Source of the DNA: Lachnospiraceae bacterium
GTDB taxonomy: Bacteria > Bacillota_A > Clostridia > Lachnospirales > Lachnospiraceae
Assembly (NCBI GenBank): GCA_017435025.1
Contig: JAFSFU010000136.1
Coordinates: 1 to 11,511, forward strand
DNA: 11,511 bases
Direction: 5' to 3'
The notes beneath the pieces were generated by a model that worked only from the letters and a program-made list of their open reading frames with translations, was not told the origin of the DNA and did not search any database. Position numbers and translations under genes: made by a program. Shown in pieces: positions 6,726 to 11,511 of this stretch. Each line of letters opens with the position of its first letter. Position 1 is the stretch's first letter.

Positions 6726-8654
6726 TTATAAACCAGGATTTCTCTCTTTCAAAAACGCTACATATGCATCGCCGGGCATCGGTCTCGCATGATAGAATCC
6801 CTGGATCATATCAATGGTCAACTCTTTTGCTGTCTGGTTTTCCTTTTCCTCCTCAATACCTTCGGCCACGACGATCAGACCGGAATTGTGAAGTAATTCC
6901 ACCAAAAGCTTTACAGTATGACATTTTCTCTCACCTTTTGTTATATTGGCAATGAGGCTTGAATCCAGTTTTACCGTCTCAAAAGGCATCTCCAACATCA
7001 TTGCCAGATTGGAGTAACCAATTCCGAAATCATCAAGATAGAACCGAATTCCCATTTCTCCAAGATTCATCATAATTTCCCGAACACGTTGTGGATCTTC
7101 AACCATAGTTCTCTCAGTAATTTCAATTCGAAGCTTCTCAGGTCCAACCTTATATTTGCTGCAAAGCTTACGAAGACGCTCCTCAAATCTGAGATCCAGC
7201 AGCTGTTGGCAGGCCATATTGACCGATATCTGCCCGATTGGAAGTTCCCGATTCTCTGCAAAGAAACGACATACCTTTTCCAGTACAATCCACGTAATAT
7301 CATCCATCAAACCATTTTTTTCTGCCAACGGAATAAATTCTGCCGGAGAAATAAAAGAACCATCCGTATCCTGCAATCTAAGAAGCGACTCTGCTGTACG
7401 GAAACAATCCTCTGCACAATCGTAGATTGGTTGGAAATAAACCTGAAAACTATTCTCATCAATTGCTTTTTTTACGCGACGCAATACATATTCTTTTCTT
7501 TCATATTGATACTTTAATTCAGGACCAAAATACATACAGGCATTTCCGCCATTCTCGCGAATAAGAGAAATCGTATACTCCAACTGATCCACTGCCGTGT
7601 TTTCATCACAATCGGAAAAATCTATCAGACGATGGGCTATGCTCACACGAACCATAGCATCGATGTCACCATCGCCCCATGGCAGTTCAAAACGTTTTTT
7701 TATCTGTTCTACAAGGCGTTCGGCTTCCCCCCGATCGTCCATTTGGGTCATCATTAAAAACGTCGTATTTCCAAACCTGCAAACATTATAACCGGATATC
7801 TTCCGATTCAGATATCCCGCGATCTGAAACAAAACAGTATCTCCGAGTTTAACACCAAATTTCTTGTTCACCTCTTCGTACTTTTCCAGATAGACCATTA
7901 CGAGGTGCAATTTCTGCCCTTTCTTCTTTCTTGATTGAAGATCCTGCGTAAAAGTAACACGATTTGCAAGACCTGTTAATGCATCACGGCCATTGCGGCT
8001 GCTTTGAAAGTTGATGAACAAAACCATATTAACAAGTGCAGCCATCATGCCGGTAAACATCGTATCCGGAAATACTATCTGCACGATCACAATCATAAGA
8101 ACTAACGGCGGGATTGTCTGTATTACGTGGTTCATTGTGCTTCCCACCCGGCTTTTGTTGCGAATATAACACGCACAGAACATTCCAACTTCAATTACAA
8201 GAGGCAAAAATCCGATTTTGTTCAACGGACCGCGCATATAAACACCATTGGTAAAATGAAAGATCCATCCGGTCCAAAAATTTGTAATGTTCAATAACAG
8301 CAGCAGAACTGCAAACGAGATCGTAATTCCAGTCGCAATATAAAAACAATGCTTGTCCGATGCATACTCAAACATAATATAAAAGCAGTATATCGCAACT
8401 ACCGAGAATGTCATATCCAGCACAATAAAATAACCTGTATTGATAAGCATGTTTAACCAATACGGAACCACTTTAACAGCCATGATCATCAGAATTGAAG
8501 CAATGTTAAATACGATCATGATCATCGATAACGTCAAACCATATGTATACAGCTGATATCGGGTATTGCTATGACTTTGCCGATCCCAGTGGTATATAAA
8601 TATTACTCCCAGAATCACCAATGCGATTATCTCAATTTTAATCGAATTTTCCAC
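6726..8654 (-). CDS. Membrane GGDEF-EAL protein, probable c-di-GMP phosphodiesterase with a degenerate GGDEF
   Basis: This 642-residue inner-membrane signalling protein has about seven N-terminal hydrophobic helices (5-215), a GGDEF-like domain (about 220-380, beginning DALTGLANR at 224) and an EAL domain (about 388-635). The cyclase motif reads GNTTF (295-299) instead of GGDEF, so c-di-GMP synthesis should be lost. The EAL metal and catalytic residues appear intact: ESLLR (Glu422), VNM (Asn479), EITE (Glu511), LDDFG (Asp541-Asp542), VKLD (Lys562), AEGIEE (Glu598, Glu601) and QGF (Gln618). It should therefore hydrolyse c-di-GMP, with the GGDEF remnant possibly sensing GTP. The start is GTG at 8654, supported by AAGAGGAG (8669-8662). 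It is first in an operon with nth and diverges from the CAP-protein gene. The membrane-domain ligand is unknown. Confidence 0.92.
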   Translation of the reverse strand: MENSIKIEIIALVILGVIFIYHWDRQSHSNTRYQLYTYGLTLSMIMIVFNIASILMIMAVKVVPYWLNMLINTGYFIVLDMTFSVVAIYCFYIMFEYASDKHCFYIATGITISFAVLLLLLNITNFWTGWIFHFTNGVYMRGPLNKIGFLPLVIEVGMFCACYIRNKSRVGSTMNHVIQTIPPLVLMIVIVQIVFPDTMFTGMMAALVNMVLFINFQSSRNGRDALTGLANRVTFTQDLQSRKKKGQKLHLVMVYLEKYEEVNKKFGVKLGDTVLFQIAGYLNRKISGYNVCRFGNTTFLMMTQMDDRGEAERLVEQIKKRFELPWGDGDIDAMVRVSIAHRLIDFSDCDENTAVDQLEYTISLIRENGGNACMYFGPELKYQYERKEYVLRRVKKAIDENSFQVYFQPIYDCAEDCFRTAESLLRLQDTDGSFISPAEFIPLAEKNGLMDDITWIVLEKVCRFFAENRELPIGQISVNMACQQLLDLRFEERLRKLCSKYKVGPEKLRIEITERTMVEDPQRVREIMMNLGEMGIRFYLDDFGIGYSNLAMMLEMPFETVKLDSSLIANITKGERKCHTVKLLVELLHNSGLIVVAEGIEEEKENQTAKELTIDMIQGFYHARPMPGDAYVAFLKERNPGL

Positions 8655-8694
8655 GGATTTTCTCCTCTTTCTTTAAAGGAACTCATACAAATTT

Positions 8695-8723
8695 ATCATA
8701 GCACTTTTGTGTCAGAATTTCAA
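8695..8723 (-). promoter_or_regulatory. Promoter of the GGDEF-EAL/nth operon
   Basis: On the minus strand TTGAAA (8723-8718) and TATGAT (8700-8695) are 17 bases apart, and TGC directly before the -10 makes it an extended -10 promoter. Confidence 0.8.
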
Positions 8724-8727
8724 TTTG

Positions 8728-8741
8728 AACAGCATTCTGTT
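8728..8741. repeat. Short inverted repeat between the divergent promoters
   Basis: AACAG-CATT-CTGTT is a perfect 5-base dyad lying between the two -35 elements (8718-8723 on minus, 8741-8746 on plus). It touches the plus-strand -35 at 8741. A bound protein here could affect both promoters. No known operator matches it. Confidence 0.35.
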
Positions 8742-8769
8742 TGCAGTTTCTTTCTCTCTGTGCTATACT
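8741..8769 (+). promoter_or_regulatory. Extended -10 promoter of the CAP-domain gene
   Basis: TTGCAG (8741-8746), a 17-base spacer and TGCTATACT (TG at 8761, -10 hexamer 8764-8769) form a strong sigma-A promoter with an extended -10. The ribosome binding site AAGGAGG (8801-8807) lies seven bases before the ATG at 8815. Confidence 0.85.
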
Positions 8770-8814
8770 GTATACAAGAAAATTCTTAAACTATCATATA
8801 AAGGAGGCGAGAGT

Positions 8815-9471
8815 ATGAAAAAAAATCATCTTCTTGCACTTGCAGCTGTTCTTATCGTTGGAGCTGTTTCCGTTACTTCTTATACAAGATATGTTTCTCC
8901 GGTCGCCAAAGAATACAGTATCCTTACTCCGGATTCCGAAGAAATCGAACTGGAAGAGGGAATGCTGATTATCGATGATGAAGATGTTCCGTTAGCTGAC
9001 GGTCCTGGCGGTCCTGGTGGTCCAGCTTCTAATGGTCCTGGCGGTCCCGGTGCATCTCCTGCTCCTTCAGAACAACCGACTGCACAGATTACAGTTGACA
9101 AAAACTTGCAGCGCCTTGTTGACCTCGTAAACCAGGAGCGCGCTAAAGCTGGTCTTACACCACTCACAATGGTAGAAGAAACCAATACAGCTGCCGGCAT
9201 CCGAGCAAAAGAAATTTACAATAAATTTGCACATGAACGTCCTGATGGCAGCAAGTATCGTACCGTTCTCGACCAGTGCAATGTTTCCTATAGTTACTGC
9301 GGTGAAAACGTTGCCTATGGTTATCGTTCTCCAGATGCGGTAATGGACGGCTGGATGAACAGCGAAGGTCATAAAGCAAATATTCTGAATGAACGTTTTA
9401 CAAAAATTGGTGTGGGTCATTATAAGGGGTCAAATGGTTACGATTACTGGTCCCAGTTATTTACCAATTAG
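8815..9471 (+). CDS. Secreted CAP/SCP-domain protein (YkwD-like)
   Basis: This 218-residue exported protein has a lysine-led hydrophobic signal or anchor segment (1-22), an acidic stretch (39-58) and a Gly-Pro-rich linker (63-80, GPGGPGGP and GPGGPGA). A C-terminal CAP domain (about 95-218) follows. The CAP motifs are present: LVNQERAKAGL, FAHERPDG (His140), CGENVAYGY (Glu164), SEGHKANIL (Glu184, His186) and IGVGHY. These supply the usual His/Glu cavity. Cys155 and Cys162 may form a disulphide. Bacterial CAP proteins are common in Clostridia, and their biochemical role is mostly undefined. An open frame extends upstream to 8707, but the promoter at 8741-8769 and AAGGAGG at 8801-8807 fix the start at 8815. 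The gene is monocistronic, between its own promoter and a strong terminator. It shares the linker style with the GH25 protein. Confidence 0.92.
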   Translation: MKKNHLLALAAVLIVGAVSVTSYTRYVSPVAKEYSILTPDSEEIELEEGMLIIDDEDVPLADGPGGPGGPASNGPGGPGASPAPSEQPTAQITVDKNLQRLVDLVNQERAKAGLTPLTMVEETNTAAGIRAKEIYNKFAHERPDGSKYRTVLDQCNVSYSYCGENVAYGYRSPDAVMDGWMNSEGHKANILNERFTKIGVGHYKGSNGYDYWSQLFTN

Positions 9472-9479
9472 TTTCCACT

Positions 9480-9517
9480 AAAAGATGTCATCACTTTTGA
9501 TGGCATCTTTTATTTAT
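9480..9517 (+). terminator. Intrinsic terminator of the CAP-domain gene
   Basis: AAAAGATGTCATC (9480-9492) pairs with GATGGCATCTTTT (9499-9511), a 13-base stem with one G-U pair and a 6-base loop, running into TTTTATTTATT. It begins nine bases after the stop codon. Confidence 0.9.
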
Positions 9518-9553
9518 TACACTTTCTGTAATTAAAGTCCCAAGAATATTAAA

Positions 9554-9596
9554 AATACCCGGTTTGCATACATTTAATATATACAGACCGGGTATT
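9554..9596 (-). repeat. 10-base perfect inverted repeat, terminator-like on the minus strand
   Basis: AATACCCGGT (9554-9563) and ACCGGGTATT (9587-9596) form a perfect 10-base stem around a 23-base AT-rich loop. Read on the minus strand the stem is followed by TTTAATATT, so it resembles a minus-strand terminator, yet no minus-strand gene is seen before it. It could end an unannotated small RNA, limit antisense transcription, or be the remnant of a repeat element. Confidence 0.55.
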
Positions 9597-9710
9597 AAAA
9601 AGGGGAGGATAAGTATTAATCCTTATCATTGGTACTAATTGTAGTATTTCCCTAATTGTCCTCTCTATTCATTTTCTTCAAAACTTTTTTCATCTCTTTC
9701 CGATTCAGAC

Positions 9711-9739
9711 TTGCCGCTCCACCGCAAATCATATATAAT
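9711..9739 (+). promoter_or_regulatory. Sigma-A promoter of the DUF401 gene
   Basis: TTGCCG (9711-9716) and a perfect TATAAT (9734-9739) are 17 bases apart. The transcript should start near 9746, leaving a leader of about 30 bases with the ribosome binding site AAAAGAGG (9762-9769). Confidence 0.8.
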
Positions 9740-9776
9740 GATAGGCGACATAAAACCAAAGAAAAGAGGTATTATA

Positions 9777-11030
9777 ATGAGACAGTTCGCAGGAATCATC
9801 ATTGCGTTTATTATGCTTCTGGTCATGTTAAAAGGGTATCCGAAGATTGCCAAAGGAAAGAAAGCACCTTTGGGACCGGTACTTATGATCACCGGTCTGA
9901 TTATGGCTGTAATTTCCGGACTCTCTATCAGCACAATGGGTCAGGCATTCGTAGATGTTTTCACAACATTTTCTTCCCTGCAGACCCTGATTGTTGTTGT
10001 AGAGATCGGTATTCTAGCTAATATCCTGAAACAGTACGGTCTTCTGAATAAAGTCGTAAGAGCGCTGGAAAAACTGATTCCGAGCAAAAAGACCCTGATC
10101 ATTATGTTCCCGGCCCTGATGGGACTTCTTCCGGTACCGGGCGGCGCATTCCTTTCCGCTCCATTCGTTGATTCTCTTGGAAATGACCTGAAGATGTCGG
10201 GCGAAAAGAAAGCTGCTGCAAATCTTTATTTCCGCCATATTGCAATGTTCATTCTTCCATACAACAGTACCATGCTGGCAATCGCATCCGCACTTCCGGA
10301 GATCAGTATTTACAAACTGATCGGACTCAATCTTCCGTTTATGCTGACCCTGCTGATCGGTGCCTACTGTTTTTACGTGAAGGCTGCACCTTCTGCGGTT
10401 ACGGAAAGTTCCGGTTTCAGCTTGGGACCGTTAAAAGATGTATTTCTTTACCTCGCCCCGATTTATATGGCTGTTGTGTTTAACACAGTCTTTCATCTGG
10501 ATATGTATATTTCTCTCCTGCTCTGTATTTTACTGACCTTCTTCCTGATCGGTAAAGATAAGAGCGAGTACATAAAGACAATCGTAAAAGGATTCAGCAT
10601 CGATACATTTCTGATGCTGGCCGGCGTTTACTTTATGCAGAATATCATCCTGAATCTGGACTATGTTATGGTCAGTGTGGGAGGTATCCTCTCCGGTCAG
10701 TCTATCCTCGGATTTATGATCATCGTACCTCTCGTAGGTTTGGCGTTTGGTCTTTCCACCGGTATGAATCTGGTTCCAATGGGTATTCTTCTCCCATTCG
10801 TCGCCGGCATGAATCTTCCGGTCATCGCACAGACTGTATATGCTATGTATATCCTGGTATGGAGCTTCCTTGGATACTATTTCTCACCGTTCCATCTGTG
10901 TCAGCTCCTGTCCATCAAATACATGGGCTGTGACACGAAAAAAGTATATCGTCAGCACTTGAAGATGATGCCGATCCTCTGCATCGCCGTTGTCATCTTA
11001 TTCCTGATCTACAATATGATCCTTTTATAA
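9777..11030 (+). CDS. DUF401-family integral membrane protein (putative transporter)
   Basis: This 417-residue, very hydrophobic protein has roughly ten to eleven membrane segments. It resembles the DUF401 family (Pfam PF04165), part of the ion-transporter superfamily, on the basis of the conserved stretch PALMGLLPVPGGAFLSAPF (112-130) and the later FRHIAMFILPYNST (152-165) and GMNLVPMGILLPF. Two Pro/Gly-rich hairpin-like segments of this kind fit secondary carriers of the arsenite/citrate/gluconate type, but no substrate is established and none can be read from the neighbours. An open frame extends upstream, but the start at 9777 is fixed by AAAAGAGG seven bases before it and by the promoter at 9711-9739. 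The gene is monocistronic between its own promoter and a bidirectional terminator. Confidence 0.8.
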   Translation: MRQFAGIIIAFIMLLVMLKGYPKIAKGKKAPLGPVLMITGLIMAVISGLSISTMGQAFVDVFTTFSSLQTLIVVVEIGILANILKQYGLLNKVVRALEKLIPSKKTLIIMFPALMGLLPVPGGAFLSAPFVDSLGNDLKMSGEKKAAANLYFRHIAMFILPYNSTMLAIASALPEISIYKLIGLNLPFMLTLLIGAYCFYVKAAPSAVTESSGFSLGPLKDVFLYLAPIYMAVVFNTVFHLDMYISLLLCILLTFFLIGKDKSEYIKTIVKGFSIDTFLMLAGVYFMQNIILNLDYVMVSVGGILSGQSILGFMIIVPLVGLAFGLSTGMNLVPMGILLPFVAGMNLPVIAQTVYAMYILVWSFLGYYFSPFHLCQLLSIKYMGCDTKKVYRQHLKMMPILCIAVVILFLIYNMILL

Positions 11031-11046
11031 TCGTATCAGATACTAT

Positions 11047-11103
11047 AAAAAGGGAACGGATTTCCGGCTGTTTTCGACCGAAAGTCCGCTCCCTTTTTCT
11101 TTT
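11047..11103. terminator. Bidirectional terminator between convergent DUF401 and SpoIID-type genes
   Basis: AAAAAGGGA (11047-11055) pairs with TCCCTTTTT (11090-11098). The stem continues with CGGA/TCCG and CGG/CCG after short mismatches. A-rich and T-rich flanks on both sides let it act on both strands. It lies between the stops at 11030 (+) and 11114 (-). Confidence 0.88.
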
Positions 11104-11113
11104 CACTGTTCTT

Positions 11114-11511
11114 CTATGATACATCTCCGATATCAATGATCTCGCATCCCTGATAGAAAAACTTCAATATTTCCATGCATCCTTTCCCGGATTTTGCCAT
11201 ACCCTGAGCTCCATTCTGGCTCATGCCGACACCATGGCCGTAACCGCCGCCGTAGATGGTAAAAGTCGTCACTTGTTCTTCATCTGTTCCGTTACTCTCG
11301 ATATAAATAAACCCGCTGGGAAGAGTTTCCCATCCATCGATAACAGAACCGTCATTGCGGACATATTCCAGGTTCACATTTCCAAGAATACTTCGCACCT
11401 TACTTTGTCCTGTAAAAGTCTTGCTTCCTTCTGTTCCGACCACTTTTAAAGCCTTGGCAATGCCGCCGGGACCTCTTTCTGTGATCGCAAGTCCTGTAAT
11501 ACGTCCTACAC
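11114..11511 (-). CDS. SpoIID/LytB-domain protein, C-terminal part (5' end outside window)
   Basis: The minus strand is open from the right edge to the TAG at 11116-11114, giving 131 residues of a SpoIID-domain C-terminus. It shows VGRITGLAITERGPGG, the central RSILGNVNLEYVR and LPSGFIYIE blocks, and the signature GGGYGHGVGMSQNGAQGMA followed by EILKFFYQGCEI. SpoIID is a lytic transglycosylase that degrades peptidoglycan during engulfment; related SpoIID-domain proteins act in amidase modification or sporulation in Clostridia. The catalytic glutamate region and any signal peptide lie outside the window, so true SpoIID cannot be told from a paralogue. An in-frame GTG at 11443 is internal, not the start, since conserved sequence continues to the edge. 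Confidence 0.9.
   Translation of the reverse strand, partial: VGRITGLAITERGPGGIAKALKVVGTEGSKTFTGQSKVRSILGNVNLEYVRNDGSVIDGWETLPSGFIYIESNGTDEEQVTTFTIYGGGYGHGVGMSQNGAQGMAKSGKGCMEILKFFYQGCEIIDIGDVS

Larger units (their letters stand above)
9472..9776. other. Intergenic region between the CAP and DUF401 genes
   Basis: This 305-base stretch holds no convincing gene. It contains the CAP-gene terminator, then three inverted repeats: 9554-9596, GATAAG/CTTATC at 9608-9613 and 9622-9627, and TACTA/TAGTA at 9633-9637 and 9642-9646. The DUF401 promoter and ribosome binding site follow. The dyads lie before the predicted DUF401 transcript start, so they are not part of its leader. Confidence 0.7.

Noticed and set aside
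8727..8744. A possible LexA box (GAAC then GTTT) near the promoter of the operon that contains nth.
   Set aside because: The Firmicutes LexA site needs GAAC-N4-GTTC; here the spacing is wrong and the right half does not match.
886..9471. The Gly-Pro-Gly repeats as collagen-like triple-helix domains.
   Set aside because: The runs are too short (under 20 residues) and do not keep a steady G-X-Y period, so a linker or tag is the safer description.
9601..9660. GGGGAGG at 9602-9608, resembling a ribosome binding site for a small plus-strand gene.
   Set aside because: No ATG or GTG follows at a usable distance; the TTG at 9629 gives only eight codons before a stop.
9652..9732. A 26-codon minus-strand frame (begins MICGG, ends NREDN) overlapping the DUF401 promoter, with plausible-looking residues.
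   Set aside because: It has no ribosome binding site or promoter, overlaps the plus-strand promoter of DUF401, and matches nothing I recognise; its lysine-rich end follows from an A-rich stretch.

Overview
The window reads as chromosomal DNA of an anaerobic, spore-forming, Gram-positive Clostridia, most likely Lachnospiraceae. This is inferred from family content, not from a database search: a SpoIID-type protein, a GH25 muramidase with choline-binding-type repeats, a lysine riboswitch in front of an NhaC-family carrier, a free-standing prolyl-tRNA editing protein, strong AGGAGG-like ribosome binding sites, sigma-A promoters with 17-base spacers, and moderate GC. No tRNA, rRNA, insertion sequence, phage gene or CRISPR array was seen. 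It looks like core genome, not an island.

Layout. 1-120 (-) is the first 40 codons of a TrmA/RlmD-type 23S rRNA m5U methyltransferase, recognisable from its Fe-S cysteine motif. It diverges from a YbaK/ProXp-ala-type tRNA-editing protein (252-815, +), which has a clear promoter and a terminator. Then comes a long minus-strand block, read from right to left: a membrane GGDEF-EAL protein (8654-6726), endonuclease III nth (6711-6058), a eukaryote-type (GH13_8-like) glycogen branching enzyme (5971-3944), an NhaC-family transporter (3577-2051) behind a full lysine riboswitch with its own terminator (3857-3600), and a secreted GH25 protein (1917-886). Most of these genes have their own promoter, and apart from the riboswitch attenuator no strong terminator separates them. 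To the right, a secreted CAP/SCP-domain protein (8815-9471, +) diverges from the GGDEF-EAL gene. It is followed by a DUF401 membrane protein (9777-11030, +), which converges on the 3' part of a SpoIID-domain gene (11511-11114, -) across a bidirectional terminator.

How the genes relate. Most are independent housekeeping or envelope units. The clearest functional inference is that the NhaC-family protein is a lysine transporter, because the riboswitch directly precedes it. The GGDEF-EAL protein keeps the EAL phosphodiesterase residues but has lost GGDEF, so it is probably a c-di-GMP hydrolase; it shares a transcript with nth. Both secreted proteins (GH25 and CAP) carry similar Gly-Pro-Gly-rich segments in the N-terminal part of the mature protein. 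The GH25 protein also lacks two acidic residues usual for its family.

I found no convincing undescribed multi-gene system. The points most worth following are the riboswitch-transporter assignment, the shared GPG segments, the altered GH25 active site, and a structured intergenic segment at 9554-9646.
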